Assembly: GCA_021815805.1 (NCBI GenBank)
Contig: JAKAZQ010000001.1
Coordinates: forward strand, 74,998-138,997
Length of the DNA stretch: 64,000 nt
Source of the DNA: Pseudomonadota bacterium
GTDB lineage: Bacteria > Pseudomonadota > Gammaproteobacteria > Burkholderiales > Burkholderiaceae_C
Direction of reading: 5' to 3'
The notes beneath the pieces are model-generated. The model did no database searches. It saw only the letters and a list, made by a program, of their open reading frames with translations, and was not told the origin of the DNA. Both the position numbers and the translations under genes were made by a program. Below are positions 36,866 to 51,007 of the stretch, in pieces (positions within the stretch are counted from its first letter, which is position 1; every line of letters begins with the position of its first letter).

Positions 36866-37618
36866 GTGATCCTGTACGAATATCCGCTGAATGAGCGAGT
36901 TCGCACCCTGCTCAGGCTCGAATACCTGTTCCGGCGCAACGCATTCCTGATGCAACGGGGCCACCCGTTCGATCATCACCACGCCCTGCTGTCGATGTTC
37001 GAGGTCATCGAGGTCGCGTCGCGCCAGGATCTCAAGGGCGAGATGCTCAAGGACCTCGAGCGCCAGCGCCAGCAATACCTCTCGTTCCGCGGCAATCCGG
37101 CGGTGGCCGAGCTCACGCTGGAGCAGGTGCTCGCCGAGATCGAGGCGGCCTACCAGGGCCTGAGCCAGCATCTGGGCAAGCCCGGCCAGGCCCTGCTCGA
37201 CAACGAATGGCTGATGTCCATTCGCAGCCGCGCGGGCATTCCCGGCGGCACCTGCGAGTTCGACCTGCCGGCCTACTACGCCTGGCAGCATCTGCCGGAG
37301 GAACAGCGGCGCGAGGACCTGATGCGCTGGATGGACGCGTTCGGACCGCTGGCGATGAGCGTCGAACTGCTGCTGCGCCTGCTGCGCGACGGCGGGGTAC
37401 CCCACAAGAGCGTGGCGCAGGCAGGCTCCTTTCAGCAGAACCTGGGTGGGCGCACCTACCAGCTGCTGCGCCTGCGCGTGGACGGCACGCTCGGGGTCGT
37501 CCCCGAGATCACCGGACACCGGCTGATGGTCTCGGTGCGCTACATGCGCCCCGACAACGACTGGAAGCTCAGGCCGGTGTCTGCCGACGTGCAGTTCGAG
37601 CTGGCGCTATGCCCGTGA
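36866..37618 (+). CDS. zapD: Cell division protein ZapD
   Basis: [24 protein letters not shown]...[30 protein letters not shown]. Confidence 0.93.
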   Translation: MILYEYPLNERVRTLLRLEYLFRRNAFLMQRGHPFDHHHALLSMFEVIEVASRQDLKGEMLKDLERQRQQYLSFRGNPAVAELTLEQVLAEIEAAYQGLSQHLGKPGQALLDNEWLMSIRSRAGIPGGTCEFDLPAYYAWQHLPEEQRREDLMRWMDAFGPLAMSVELLLRLLRDGGVPHKSVAQAGSFQQNLGGRTYQLLRLRVDGTLGVVPEITGHRLMVSVRYMRPDNDWKLRPVSADVQFELALCP

Positions 37619-37848
37619 ACCGCCCCGCGAGCGCGCAAGGCGTGCGCCTCGTCGCCTGCCCCGGCTGCGGCGCGACGACGCCGTTCGCGGCGTCCAACCC
37701 GTGGCGGCCGTTCTGCTCCGAGCGCTGCAAGAACGGAGATCTCGGCGCCTGGTCGAGTGAAAGCTACCGGGTGGCCGCCCGCCCGCCGGAGGCGGACGAC
37801 GAGTTGCCCGAAGTGCCGGCGCCGCCCGGCGTCGCCCCGCGCCACTGA
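37609..37848 (+). CDS. yacG: DNA gyrase inhibitor YacG
   Basis: [41 protein letters not shown]. Confidence 0.93.
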   Translation: MPVNRPASAQGVRLVACPGCGATTPFAASNPWRPFCSERCKNGDLGAWSSESYRVAARPPEADDELPEVPAPPGVAPRH

Positions 37849-37894
37849 GACACGGCACGGGCGCGGCGCGGGCAGCGAGCCGCCGGGCGGTGGC

Positions 37895-38332
37895 TCAGTC
37901 GCGATGCGTGGGCCCGGCGTGGCCGCGTTCTTCGGCCAGCCAGCGCAGCACCGGGAGGGTTCCCGGCAGCACCGGATGCACCTGCACCGGCAGATCCTGC
38001 CAGGCGAACTGCTGGCCCTCGCAGGAACGCGGAGTGCCGCGCCAGCGGCGCACCTTGCAGAACTGCAGATCCACCCGCGCATGCGGATAGTCGACGGTGC
38101 ACGAGCGCCAGAACTCGGGCTGCTCGATGTCGATGCCGAGTTCCTCGCGCAACTCGCGGCGCAGGGCCTGCTCGAGCGTCTCGCCGGGTTCGATCTTGCC
38201 GCCCGGGAACTCCCAGTACCCGGCGTAGGGCTTGCCCGCCGGGCGATCGGCGAGCAGGAAGCTGCCGTCGTCGCGCAGCAGCACGCCCACCGCCACCGCC
38301 AGCGGACTGCGCGCCTGCGGCTGTCGGCTCAT
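37895..38332 (-). CDS. mutT: Nudix 8-oxo-dGTP-pyrophosphatase-like (MutT)
   Basis: AGYWEFPGGKIEPGETLEQALRRELREELGI. Confidence 0.88.
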   Translation of the reverse strand: MSRQPQARSPLAVAVGVLLRDDGSFLLADRPAGKPYAGYWEFPGGKIEPGETLEQALRRELREELGIDIEQPEFWRSCTVDYPHARVDLQFCKVRRWRGTPRSCEGQQFAWQDLPVQVHPVLPGTLPVLRWLAEERGHAGPTHRD

Positions 38333-39255
38333 CGCCCGGGCACCCTGCGCCTGCGCCCGCAGTAGTCGCGCGCGAACTGCCAGGCGATGCGCCCGGACCG
38401 CGAACCCCGCTCCAGCGCCCACAGCAGCGCGTCGGCGTGCGCGGCACGCGCCTGCTGCGCGCTCAGCCCGAACGACTGCAGCCAGTGCTCGGCGATGCGC
38501 AGGTAGTGCTCCTGGTCGAACGGATAGAAGCTCAGCCAGAGCCCGAAGCGATCCGACAACGACACCTTTTCCTCGGTGCCCTCTCCCGGGTGCACCTCGC
38601 CGCTCTCGTCGTGCGTGGCCTGCAGGTTCTCGTGCATGTACTCGGGCAGCAGGTGACGCCGGTTCGAGGTGGCGTAGATCAGCACGTTGTCCGCGGTGCC
38701 GGCGACGGAGCCGTCGAGCACCGACTTCAGCGCCTTGTAGCCCGGCTCGCCCTGATCGAAGGAGAGGTCGTCGGAGAACACGATGAAGCGCTCGCCGCGC
38801 CCGCGCACCATGTCGACCAGCTCCGGCAGGTCGACGAGGTCGGCCTTGTCCATCTCGACCAGACGCAGGCCCTTCGCCGCGAAGGCATGCAGGCAGGCCC
38901 TCACCAGCGAGCTCTTGCCGGTGCCGCGGGCGCCGGTCAGCAGCACGTTGTTGGCGGGCCGGCCGGCGACGAACTGGCGCGTGTTGCGCTCGAGCCGAGC
39001 CTTCTGCTCGTCGATGCCCTGCAGGTCGTCGAAGCGCATCACCGCGGGTTGCGGCACCGGCTGCAGCCAGCAGCGCGCGCCACGGCGGCGCCAGCGAAAG
39101 GCCGGCGCCGCCTGCCAGTCGGGCGGCGCCGGACGCGGGTCGGCAACGCGCTCCAGGCGCTCCAGCACGCGCTCGGCCTGCTCCAGCAGCGCGAGCAGGC
39201 GCGTGCCCAGTTCCGCCCCACCGTCGGCGATGCCGGGCGTCGTGTCGCGGCCCAT
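38329..39255 (-). CDS. DUF815 family AAA ATPase
   Basis: LQGIDEQKARLERNTRQFVAGRPANNVLLTGARGTGKSSLVRA...YATSNRRHLLPEYM. Confidence 0.88.
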   Translation of the reverse strand: MGRDTTPGIADGGAELGTRLLALLEQAERVLERLERVADPRPAPPDWQAAPAFRWRRRGARCWLQPVPQPAVMRFDDLQGIDEQKARLERNTRQFVAGRPANNVLLTGARGTGKSSLVRACLHAFAAKGLRLVEMDKADLVDLPELVDMVRGRGERFIVFSDDLSFDQGEPGYKALKSVLDGSVAGTADNVLIYATSNRRHLLPEYMHENLQATHDESGEVHPGEGTEEKVSLSDRFGLWLSFYPFDQEHYLRIAEHWLQSFGLSAQQARAAHADALLWALERGSRSGRIAWQFARDYCGRRRRVPGR

Positions 39256-39257
39256 GC

Positions 39258-40493
39258 TCAGCTCCGGTAGTCGGCGTTGATCGACACGTAATCGTGCGAC
39301 AGGTCGCAGGTCCAGACGGTGGCCGTGCTGGCACCGCGCCCGAGCACGATGCGCACCAGGATCTCGGACTGCGCCATCACGCGCTGGCCGTCGGCCTCGC
39401 GGTAGTCGGGATGGCGGCCGCCGCGACTGGCCACATGCACGTCGTCGAGGTACAGGTCGACGCCGTCGACCTCGAGATCGTCGATGCCGGCGTAGCCGAC
39501 GGCGGCGAGAATGCGCCCGAGGTTCGGGTCGCTGGCGAAGAAGGCCGTCTTGACCAGCGGCGAATGCGCCACCGCGTAGCCCACGCGACGCGCCTCGGCG
39601 ACGCTGGCCGCCGACTCGACGCGGATGGTGATGAACTTGGTCGCCCCCTCGCCGTCGCGCACGATGGCCTGCGCCAGGCGCTGCGCCACGCGCACCAGCG
39701 CGTCGCGCAGCGCAAGGGCCTGCGGCGCCTGCGCGTCGCGCAGCATGGCAGCCCCGCTGCGCCCGGTGGCGGCGATCACCAGCGAGTCGTTGGTCGACGT
39801 GTCGCCGTCGACGGTGACGCAATTGAAGGAGGCGTCGGCGACCTCGCGCACCATGCGCGCCAGCAGGTCCGGAGCGACCGCCGCGTCGGTGGCGAGAAAG
39901 CCCAGCATCGTGGCCATGTCCGGACGGATCATGCCCGCGCCCTTGGCGATGCCGGTGACGTGCACGGCCACGCCGTCGAGTTCGATGCGCTCGCTGGCGG
40001 CCTTCGGCACCGTGTCGGTGGTCATGATGGCGGCGGCGGCGTCGGCCCAGGCATCCGCGCGCAGACCGGCGAGCGCCAGCGGCAGCCCCGCCTGCAGGCG
40101 ATCCAGCGGCAGTGGCTCGAGGATCACGCCGGTGGAAAACGGCAGCACCTGGCGCGCCGGCACGCCGAGCAGGCCGCCCAGCTGCTCGCAGGTGGCACGC
40201 GCCGCGGCCAGGCCCGGCTCGCCGGTGCCGGCGTTGGCGCAGCCGGTGTTGACGACCAGCGCGCGCATCTCGGCGCTGCGCCGCGGCCCCAGGTGATCGC
40301 GGCACACCTGCACCGGCGCGGCGCAGAAGCGATTGCGCGTGAACACGCCGGCGACCTGCGTGCCGGCATCGAGGGCGAACACCGTGAGGTCGGCTCGCCC
40401 TGCCTTGCGGATGCCGGCGGCGGCGATGCCGATGCGCACGCCGGGCACCGCGTGCAGCGCCGACGCCGCGGGGGGCTGCAGATTCACGGCCAT
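39258..40493 (-). CDS. argJ: Bifunctional glutamate N-acetyltransferase / amino-acid acetyltransferase
   Basis: [35 protein letters not shown]...[21 protein letters not shown]. Confidence 0.96.
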   Translation of the reverse strand: MAVNLQPPAASALHAVPGVRIGIAAAGIRKAGRADLTVFALDAGTQVAGVFTRNRFCAAPVQVCRDHLGPRRSAEMRALVVNTGCANAGTGEPGLAAARATCEQLGGLLGVPARQVLPFSTGVILEPLPLDRLQAGLPLALAGLRADAWADAAAAIMTTDTVPKAASERIELDGVAVHVTGIAKGAGMIRPDMATMLGFLATDAAVAPDLLARMVREVADASFNCVTVDGDTSTNDSLVIAATGRSGAAMLRDAQAPQALALRDALVRVAQRLAQAIVRDGEGATKFITIRVESAASVAEARRVGYAVAHSPLVKTAFFASDPNLGRILAAVGYAGIDDLEVDGVDLYLDDVHVASRGGRHPDYREADGQRVMAQSEILVRIVLGRGASTATVWTCDLSHDYVSINADYRS

Positions 40494-40537
40494 GTCGTGT
40501 CTCCCTCGATGAGCAGCTTGCAGCGCCGGGGCTGCGT

Positions 40538-43336
<2,799 letters not shown>

Positions 43337-43529
43337 GGGTCTGGTGGAGTGCGGCCGCGCAAGGCGGCGTGCGCCCCACGCCGGGGGCACGGGCCCCGGA
43401 AGCCTTCGCGCGAAATCGTCATTCTAGTCACCCTGACGAACCGCACATGGGCTGGGCGCACTGCGCGACAATACGGGCGGCGGCCGCCGCCGTGCGCGGC
43501 GGCCGCCGCCTTTTCCGACCGCCTCGCGC

Positions 43530-44048
43530 ATGCGCTCCACCCCCCGTCACCCGTCGCGCGCCGACGCGTCCCGCCCCGCCGATCCCGGCGGCCATGCGGC
43601 AGCCCCCGCCGCGCCGCGCAGCGGCGCGCGACGCCCGGCCGCCGGCGGCGCGCGCGGCTCCGCCACGCTGCGCCAGTGGCTGCAACGCACGCCGAGCCTG
43701 CTCGGCCTGCAAGAGCAGGCGCTCGGCTCGCGGCGCATGGGCCAGCTGCTGGGCGCCGCGCTGCCCGGCGAACTCGCCGCCGCGGTGCTGCCCGGGCGCT
43801 ATGTCGACGGGGCCTGGACGCTGAACGCCAGCTCCCCGGCGGTGGCGGCCAAGCTCAAGCTGTACCTGCCGCTGCTGCTGCGCCGCCTGCAACAGGAGGG
43901 CTGGCCGCTGACGCGCATCCAGGTGCGGGTGCTGATGCCGCAGGCGAGCCAGGCGGCGAGCGCGCCGGTGCGCCACGAGCCGGCCCCGGCGGCGGTGCGC
44001 GAACGCCTGCGCGCCATGCGCGAGCGCCGCAGGACGGGCGTCGACTGA
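43530..44048 (+). CDS. DUF721 (DciA-like) protein
   Basis: C-terminal region WTLNASSPAVAAKLKLYLPLLLRRLQQEGWPLTRIQVRVLM. Confidence 0.75.
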   Translation: MRSTPRHPSRADASRPADPGGHAAAPAAPRSGARRPAAGGARGSATLRQWLQRTPSLLGLQEQALGSRRMGQLLGAALPGELAAAVLPGRYVDGAWTLNASSPAVAAKLKLYLPLLLRRLQQEGWPLTRIQVRVLMPQASQAASAPVRHEPAPAAVRERLRAMRERRRTGVD

Positions 44049-44051
44049 AGT

Positions 44052-44978
44052 TCAGTACAGGCTGCGCACCGGGGCACGAAAGCCCCGCGGCGCGCGCCGC
44101 TCGTCGTCGAACACCACCATCTCGAAGGCCTCCGCATCGCTGCTCAGCGCGCGCAGCAGCGCGTTGTTGAGGGCGTGGCCGCTGCGGTAGGCGCTGTACG
44201 CGCCGAGGATCGGGTGCCCGATGACATAGAGATCGCCGATGGCATCGAGCATCTTGTGCTTGACGAACTCGGCGTCGAAACGCAGGCCGCCCTGGTTGAG
44301 AATCCGCGATTCGTCCATGACGATGGCGTTTTCCAGACTGCCGCCCTGCGCCAGGCCGATCTCGCGCAGCGCGTCGACATCGCGCATGAAGCCGAAGGTG
44401 CGCGCACGCGCGATCTCCCGCACGTATTCCGGCATCGAGAACTCGAAGCGGTAGTCCTGCGCGGTGCGATCGATCGCCGGGTGGGCGAACTCGATGGCGA
44501 AGTCCAGGCGAAAGCCGTCGTGCGGCTCCAGCCGCGCCCACTTCTCGCCGTCACGCTCCTGCACGCGCACCTCGACGGGCTTGCGCACACGCAGGAAGCG
44601 CCGCGGAGCGGGCTGCTCCTCGATGCCGGCGGATTGCAGCAGATAGACAAAGGACGAGGCCGATCCATCGAGGATGGGGATTTCCTCGGCGTCGACCTCG
44701 ATCACCAGATTGTCGACCCCGAGGCCGCAACAGGCCGACAACAGATGCTCGACGGTGTGGATCTTGGCGTCGCCATGTCCCACCGTGGTGGCCATGCGCG
44801 TGTCCACCACCGACTGCGGGGTGAGGGGGATGCTCACCGGCTGCGGCAGGTCGACGCGCCGCATCACGATGCCGCTGTCGGGCGGCGCCGGCAGCAGGCT
44901 GAGTTCCACGCGTTCGCTGCTGTGCAGGCCCACGCCCACGGCACGGGTGGCGGAGCGTATCGAGCGCTGGGCGAGCAT
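44052..44978 (-). CDS. lpxC: UDP-3-O-acyl-N-acetylglucosamine deacetylase
   Basis: [32 protein letters not shown]...[17 protein letters not shown]. Confidence 0.97.
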   Translation of the reverse strand: MLAQRSIRSATRAVGVGLHSSERVELSLLPAPPDSGIVMRRVDLPQPVSIPLTPQSVVDTRMATTVGHGDAKIHTVEHLLSACCGLGVDNLVIEVDAEEIPILDGSASSFVYLLQSAGIEEQPAPRRFLRVRKPVEVRVQERDGEKWARLEPHDGFRLDFAIEFAHPAIDRTAQDYRFEFSMPEYVREIARARTFGFMRDVDALREIGLAQGGSLENAIVMDESRILNQGGLRFDAEFVKHKMLDAIGDLYVIGHPILGAYSAYRSGHALNNALLRALSSDAEAFEMVVFDDERRAPRGFRAPVRSLY

Positions 44979-45045
44979 GGGGAACTCCCTGGAATCTTGT
45001 TTTGTCAATCGATCTATGCCATGCAATTGGCATTTTCAATTGTAG

Positions 45046-45062
45046 CTGGAGCCGGGCTCCAG
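45046..45062. promoter_or_regulatory. Palindrome CTGGAGCC-g-GGCTCCAG between ftsZ and lpxC
   Basis: Perfect 8-bp arms; next to a TACAAT hexamer on the lpxC strand. Confidence 0.4.
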
Positions 45063-45219
45063 CGCGCGGCCGTGCGCCGGACGATCCGCCGACGCACGGC
45101 GCGAGCGGTGCGGACGCCGCCACCGGCAGGGTCACGGGGAAACCCTGCACGGCGGCGCCCGCTGCCGCGGACACGACGGTCATGCCGCATGCGGCCGCCG
45201 CAGCGGCCGCAGCGCTGCC

Positions 45220-46416
45220 TCAGTCGGCCTGCTTGCGCAGGAAGGCCGGGATTTCCATTTCCTCCATGCCGCCCTGCATCAGCGCGCTGACATGCGCCGA
45301 CGGCGCACCGCCGCGCGGATTGCGCCAGATCGCCGGGATCTGGCTGGTCTCCACCGCGCTGGCGCTGCCCAGGGCCGCGCCCATGGTGAGGGGTGCGGCG
45401 TCGGTGCCGGTGCGCAGCACGGTCAGCGTGGGCGCCGCCTTCGTCGCCTGCGCACGCGACAGCCCGGTGGCCAGCACGGTCACGCGCAGCGAATCGCCCA
45501 TGCTCGGGTCGTTGACGGTGCCGAAGATGATTTGCGCCTCGGGCGACGCATAGGCGCGGATGGCGTTCATCGCCTCGCGCGTCTCGCTCAGCTTGAGCGA
45601 ATCGTCGGCGGTGATGTTCACCAGCACGCCCTTCGCCCCGGACAGGTCGACGCCGTCGAGCAGCGGGCACACCACCGCCTGCTCCGCCGCGAGGCGCGCG
45701 CGGTCGGCGCCGCTGGCCACGGCGGTGCCCATCATGGCCTTGCCCGGCTCGCCCATGACCGTCTTCACGTCCTCGAAGTCGGCGTTGATCATGCCCGGCA
45801 CGTTGATGATCTCGGCGATGCCCCCGGTGGCGTTCTTGAGCACGTCGTTGGCCTTCGCGAAGGCCTCCTTCTGCGAGATGTCGTCGCCGTACACCTCGAG
45901 CAGTTTCTCGTTGAGCACGACGATCAGCGAGTCGACGTTCTTCTCGAGTTCCTCCAGCCCGTTCTCGGCGTTGCCCAGGCGCTTGCTGCCCTCGAATTCG
46001 AAGGGCTTGGTCACCACGGCCACCGTCAGGATGCCCATCTCGCGCGCGATGCGCGCCACCACCGGCGCGGCGCCGGTGCCGGTGCCGCCGCCCATGCCGG
46101 CGGTGATGAACAGCATGTGCGCGCCCGACAGGGTCTCGCGGATCTGCGACTGCGCCTGCTCGGCGGCGTCGCGCCCGACCTGCGGCTTGCCGCCGGCGCC
46201 CAGCCCGGTGCGTCCGAGCTGGATGAAACGGTGCGAGCTCGAACCCTTGAGCGCCTGCGCGTCGGTGTTGGCGCAGATGAATTCCACGCCCTTGACGCCG
46301 CTGGCGATCATGTGCTCGACGGCGTTTCCGCCGCCCCCGCCGACACCGATGACCTTGATGTTGGTCCCGTTGTTGAATGCCGTGTCGCTCACGTCCTCGA
46401 TCATTTCAAATCCCAT
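45220..46416 (-). CDS. ftsZ: Cell division protein FtsZ
   Basis: GGGGGNAVEHMI, GGGTGTGAAPV tubulin signature, C-terminal EIPAFLRKQAD. Confidence 0.98.
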   Translation of the reverse strand: MGFEMIEDVSDTAFNNGTNIKVIGVGGGGGNAVEHMIASGVKGVEFICANTDAQALKGSSSHRFIQLGRTGLGAGGKPQVGRDAAEQAQSQIRETLSGAHMLFITAGMGGGTGTGAAPVVARIAREMGILTVAVVTKPFEFEGSKRLGNAENGLEELEKNVDSLIVVLNEKLLEVYGDDISQKEAFAKANDVLKNATGGIAEIINVPGMINADFEDVKTVMGEPGKAMMGTAVASGADRARLAAEQAVVCPLLDGVDLSGAKGVLVNITADDSLKLSETREAMNAIRAYASPEAQIIFGTVNDPSMGDSLRVTVLATGLSRAQATKAAPTLTVLRTGTDAAPLTMGAALGSASAVETSQIPAIWRNPRGGAPSAHVSALMQGGMEEMEIPAFLRKQAD

Positions 46417-46518
46417 GATGCACCTCCGTCGTGGTTCGAGAAAAGTACTGCACCTGCCTGCCGTGATCTGCCCGCCGCAAGCGACGGGCCCCCGTGAAAC
46501 CGCATGCTCGTGTCATGC

Positions 46519-47766
46519 TCAGAAATTGCCTGCGAACCAGTCGCGCACGCGCGTGAACAAGCCCCCGGCGCTGCTCGTCTTGCCGCCGCCGGCGCGCGCG
46601 CCGCGCTGACGCTGGGTCAGCGCCTCCAGCAGCAGCCCCATGGCGGTGGAATTGCGCGGGCTGCGCGCCATGTCCGCCAACGGCCCGCTGTATTGCGGCA
46701 GCCCCAGGCGCACCGGCTTGAGGAAAATGTCCTCGCCCAGCTCGACCATGCCGGGCATGAGCGAAGCGCCGCCGGTGAGCACGACTCCCGACGACAGCAG
46801 CTCCTCGTAGCCCGAGTCGCGCACCACCTGCTGCACGAGGGAGAAGATTTCCTCGACGCGTGGCTCGATGACGCCGGCCAGCGCCTGGCGCGACAGCATG
46901 CGCGGACCGCGGTCGCCGAGTCCGGGAACCTCGAGTCGCTCGTCGACGCCGGCGAGCAGCTGCTTGGCCACGCCGTGCTCGATCTTGATGTCCTCGGCGT
47001 CCTTGGTCGGCGTGCGCAGCGCCATCGCGATGTCGCTGGTGATGAGCTCGCCGGCGATCGGGATGATCGCGGTATGCCGGATCGAGCCGCCGGTATAGAT
47101 CGCCACGTCGGTGACCCCGGCGCCGACGTCCACCAGCACCACGCCGAGTTCCTTCTCGTCGGGGGTCAGCACGGCATGGCTCGACGCCAGCGGGTGCAGC
47201 ACCAGCGCGTCGACCTCGAGGCCGCAGCGGCGCACGCACTTGACCACGTTTTCCGCGGCCGTCTGCGCACCGGTGACGATGTGCACCTTGGTCTCCAGGC
47301 GTATGCCGCTCATGCCCACGGGCTGGCGCACCTCCTGGCCGTCGATGATGAACTCCTGCGGCTCCACCAGCAGCAGGCGCTGGTCGGCCGGGATGTTCAC
47401 CGCCTTCGCGGTCTCGATCACGCGCACCACGTCGTTGGGCGTGACCTCGCGGTCCTTGATGGCCACCATGCCCTCGGAGTTCTGTCCGCGGATATGGCTG
47501 CCGGTGATGCCGGTGATGACGCGGGTGATGCGGCAGTCGGCCATCAACTCGGCCTCCTTCAGCGCCGCCTGGATCGACTGCACCAGCGCCTCGATGTCGA
47601 CCACCACGCCGCGTCGCATGCCGGCGGTGCCCGCCTGTCCCATGCCGACGATCTTCAGCGTGCCCGCGGCCTGATCCTGCCCCGGCAGGATCTCGCCGAC
47701 AAGCGCCGAGACCTTCGACGTGCCGATGTCCAGGCCGACCACCAGATCCTTGTACTCCTTCGCCAT
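46519..47766 (-). CDS. ftsA: Cell division protein FtsA
   Basis: KDLVVGLDIGTSKVSALVGEI... Confidence 0.97.
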   Translation of the reverse strand: MAKEYKDLVVGLDIGTSKVSALVGEILPGQDQAAGTLKIVGMGQAGTAGMRRGVVVDIEALVQSIQAALKEAELMADCRITRVITGITGSHIRGQNSEGMVAIKDREVTPNDVVRVIETAKAVNIPADQRLLLVEPQEFIIDGQEVRQPVGMSGIRLETKVHIVTGAQTAAENVVKCVRRCGLEVDALVLHPLASSHAVLTPDEKELGVVLVDVGAGVTDVAIYTGGSIRHTAIIPIAGELITSDIAMALRTPTKDAEDIKIEHGVAKQLLAGVDERLEVPGLGDRGPRMLSRQALAGVIEPRVEEIFSLVQQVVRDSGYEELLSSGVVLTGGASLMPGMVELGEDIFLKPVRLGLPQYSGPLADMARSPRNSTAMGLLLEALTQRQRGARAGGGKTSSAGGLFTRVRDWFAGNF

Positions 47767-48612
47767 TTACCGAGCCTCCCCCGACTTGGATTTCCTGCTT
47801 GTGCGTCGTTGCGCCGCCGTCGCGGCATGCGCCTCACCCGAGGCGTCCCTGGCCGGGGCCACCAGCCGTACCGCGAATCCATTGCCGTAGCGCAGGTCGG
47901 CCGACGCGATGGCGCGGCCGTAGCGCGCCTGCACGGCCGGCGCCAGCAGCACGAACCTGCGCAGGCGCTCGGCGAAGGCCTGCGCGTCGTCGTCGGAGCC
48001 GAGATCCAGGCTCGGCCCGCCTGCCGCCTGCAGCCGCCAGTCGCCCTGCGAGCCGAGGCCGAACGCGACGATGTGCAGGTGCAGCGGCGCCAGCGCCTGC
48101 CGCACCTGTCGATAGGTATCGGTCACGCGCGCCTGCGTGCCCGGCGGGCCGAAAAAGCGCGGCAAGCCCAGATCCAGCACTTCCCCGAGGTTGGCGTCGA
48201 AGGCCAGGCCGTGCATGTCCACCAGGCTCGCCGGATGGCCGGCGGCATCCAGCCAGATCGCCAGCGGCCGCTGCTCCTGCAGATGCACGAGCAGCGACAG
48301 CGGCCAGACGCGCTGCACCACCGCCTTGCGCACCCACGGCACCTGCTCGAAGGCCTGCTGCACCGTACCCAGGTTCACGGTGAACCAGTTGCCCTGCACG
48401 CGCGGAAGCGCGTCGTTGCGCAGCGAGGCCGGGGTGATGTGATGCATCGCGCCGACGACGCGCACGCTGCGGATCGCCCACCAGGGGCGCTGCAGCAGCC
48501 AGTTGCCGACCGACGCGAGCGCACCGAGCGCGAACAGCCAGAGCAGCGCCCGGCTGGTGAAATTCATCAGCCGGACGTCCAGCGGCAGATCCTGGCGCAG
48601 CATGGCGCTCAT
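47767..48612 (-). CDS. ftsQ: Cell division protein FtsQ
   Basis: TM plus POTRA-type [37 protein letters not shown]; dcw position. Confidence 0.93.
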   Translation of the reverse strand: MSAMLRQDLPLDVRLMNFTSRALLWLFALGALASVGNWLLQRPWWAIRSVRVVGAMHHITPASLRNDALPRVQGNWFTVNLGTVQQAFEQVPWVRKAVVQRVWPLSLLVHLQEQRPLAIWLDAAGHPASLVDMHGLAFDANLGEVLDLGLPRFFGPPGTQARVTDTYRQVRQALAPLHLHIVAFGLGSQGDWRLQAAGGPSLDLGSDDDAQAFAERLRRFVLLAPAVQARYGRAIASADLRYGNGFAVRLVAPARDASGEAHAATAAQRRTSRKSKSGEAR

Positions 48613-49589
48613 GCCGCGGCCCCCGGCTGGTGATCCAGGCGTGCCGAGGCCAGCACGCGCAGACACAGCTCTTCGTAGTCGATGCCCGCGGCGCGCGCCG
48701 CCATCGGCACCAGCGAGTGCCCGGTCATGCCGGGGCTGGTGTTCATCTCCAGCAGGAAGGGCCTGCGGTCGCTGGCGCGGATCATGACGTCGGCGCGCGC
48801 CCAGCCCCGGCAACCCAGCGCGCGATAGCTGGCGAGCACGAGCTCGGCGATCGCCGGCTCCTCGCCCGGCGGCAGCTGCGCCGGGCACAGGTAGCGTGTG
48901 TCGTCGCTGTAGTACTTGTGCTGGAAGTCGTAGTTGCCGCCGGGCGCCTGGATGCGCACCAGCGGCAGCGCGCAGGCCTGCATGCCCTCGCCGAGCACGG
49001 CGCAGGTGACTTCGTCGCCGTCGATGAACTGCTCGGCCAGCACCGCGGCGTCGAAACGCGCGGCTTCGGCGTAGGCGGCGTCGACCTGGGAGATGCTGTC
49101 GGCGCGCGCCAGGCCCAGCGTGGACCCTTCGTGACTGGCCTTGAAGATCAGCGGCAGACCCAGCGCCAGCGCGGCCTCGTGCGCCTCGCGCGCGCTGCCG
49201 ACCAGGCGCCAGGCCGGTGTCGACAGGGCCTCGCAGCTCCACAGGCGCTTGGTCATGTGCTTGTCGATGGCAAGCGCCGAGGCCAGCACGCCGGAGCCGG
49301 TGTAGGGAAGGCCGAGCAGTTCGAGCGCTCCCTGCACCGTGCCGTCCTCGCCGAAGCGCCCGTGCAGCGTGATGAACACGCGCTGCGCGCCGAGCTCGAG
49401 CAACTGCTGCAGCGGGCGTTCGGCGGGATCGAAGCCGAAGGCGTCGACGCCACGGGCCTGCAGCGCCTGCAGCACGCCGCGCCCGGACATCAGCGAGACC
49501 TCGCGCTCGGCCGAGCGTCCGCCCAGCAGCACGGCGACGCGCCCGAAATCGCGCGCGGCGTGCGGCATGCTCGTGGCCGCCGCGCTCAT
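48609..49589 (-). CDS. ddlB: D-alanine--D-alanine ligase
   Basis: [26 protein letters not shown]... ATP-grasp. Confidence 0.96.
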   Translation of the reverse strand: MSAAATSMPHAARDFGRVAVLLGGRSAEREVSLMSGRGVLQALQARGVDAFGFDPAERPLQQLLELGAQRVFITLHGRFGEDGTVQGALELLGLPYTGSGVLASALAIDKHMTKRLWSCEALSTPAWRLVGSAREAHEAALALGLPLIFKASHEGSTLGLARADSISQVDAAYAEAARFDAAVLAEQFIDGDEVTCAVLGEGMQACALPLVRIQAPGGNYDFQHKYYSDDTRYLCPAQLPPGEEPAIAELVLASYRALGCRGWARADVMIRASDRRPFLLEMNTSPGMTGHSLVPMAARAAGIDYEELCLRVLASARLDHQPGAAA

Positions 49590-51007
49590 GCCTGCCGCTC
49601 CTCGTCCCGCAGCGCGCTACGCGCCGTGAGCTGCGCGGCGACGCCGCCGATCGAGCCGGCGCCCATGCACAGCACCACGTCGCCGTCGCGGGCGAAGTCC
49701 AGGATCGCCTGCGGCAGCGCCTGCACATCTTCCACGAACAGCGGCTCGGTGCGTCCGGCCACGCGCAGCGCGCGCGCCAGGCTGCGCGCATCGGCGGCCA
49801 CGATGGGCGCCTCGCCGGCCGCGTACACCTCGGTCAGCAGCACGGCATCGGCACTGCCCAGCACGCTGACGAAGTCCTCGAACAGATCGCGCGTGCGCGT
49901 GTAGCGATGCGGCTGGAAGGCCAGCACGATGCGCCGCCCGGGAAACGCGCCGCGCGCCGCGGCCAGGGTCGCCGCCATCTCCACCGGATGGTGCCCGTAG
50001 TCGTCGATCAGCGTGAAGCGCCCGCCGTCGACGCTGGCGATCTCGCCCCAGCGCTGGAAGCGCCGGCCGACGCCACGGAACTCGGCCAGCGCCTTGCAGA
50101 CCGCGGCGTCGTCCACGCCGAGTTCGGCGGCCACCGCCACCGCCGCCAACGCATTGCGCACGTTGTGCAACCCGGGCAGGTTCAGGCGTACCTGCAGCGG
50201 CGGCAGCACCACGCCGTTGTGCCGCAGCACCGTGAACTCCATGCCGGTGCCGCTGGTGCGCACGTCCACCGCGCGCACCTGCGCGCCCTCGTCGAGGCCG
50301 TAGGGCGTCACCGGCTTGGACAGCAGCGGCACGATGGCGCGCACGCCGGGGTCGTCGATGCACAGGATGGCCGCGCCGTAGAAGGGCAGCCGGCCGATGA
50401 ACTCGACGAAGGCCTGGCGCAGACGGGCCATGTCGTGCCCGTAGGTGTCCATGTGATCGGCGTCGATGTTGGTGACCACCGCCATCACCGGCAGCAGGTT
50501 GAGAAACGACGCATCCGATTCGTCGGCCTCGACCACGATGTACTCGCCTCCGCCAAGCTTGGCGTGCGTGCCGGCGCTGTTCAGGCGTCCGCCGATGACG
50601 AAAGTCGGGTCGAGCCCGCCCTCGGCGAGCACGCTGGCGACCAGGCTCGTGGTGGTGGTCTTGCCGTGCGTGCCGGCGATCGCGATGCCGTGCCGCAGGC
50701 GCATCAGCTCGGCCAGCATCACGGCGCGCGGAACCACCGGGATGTGGCGCGCGCGGGCGGCGCGCACCTCCGGGTTGTCGGCGCCCACCGCGGTCGACAC
50801 GACCACCGCGTCGGCGCCGGCCACGTGCGCGGCGTCGTGGCCGATGGCCACCTGCGCGCCGGCCGCGCGCAGGTGACGCACGGCGGCGTTGTCGCCGAGG
50901 TCGCTGCCGCTGATGCGGTAGCCAAGATTGAGCAGCACCTCGGCGATGCCGCTCATGCCGGCGCCGCCGATGCCCACGAAATGGATATGGTGGATAGCGT
51001 GTTTCAT
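49586..51007 (-). CDS. murC: UDP-N-acetylmuramate--L-alanine ligase
   Basis: [44 protein letters not shown]. Confidence 0.97.
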   Translation of the reverse strand: MKHAIHHIHFVGIGGAGMSGIAEVLLNLGYRISGSDLGDNAAVRHLRAAGAQVAIGHDAAHVAGADAVVVSTAVGADNPEVRAARARHIPVVPRAVMLAELMRLRHGIAIAGTHGKTTTTSLVASVLAEGGLDPTFVIGGRLNSAGTHAKLGGGEYIVVEADESDASFLNLLPVMAVVTNIDADHMDTYGHDMARLRQAFVEFIGRLPFYGAAILCIDDPGVRAIVPLLSKPVTPYGLDEGAQVRAVDVRTSGTGMEFTVLRHNGVVLPPLQVRLNLPGLHNVRNALAAVAVAAELGVDDAAVCKALAEFRGVGRRFQRWGEIASVDGGRFTLIDDYGHHPVEMAATLAAARGAFPGRRIVLAFQPHRYTRTRDLFEDFVSVLGSADAVLLTEVYAAGEAPIVAADARSLARALRVAGRTEPLFVEDVQALPQAILDFARDGDVVLCMGAGSIGGVAAQLTARSALRDEERQA

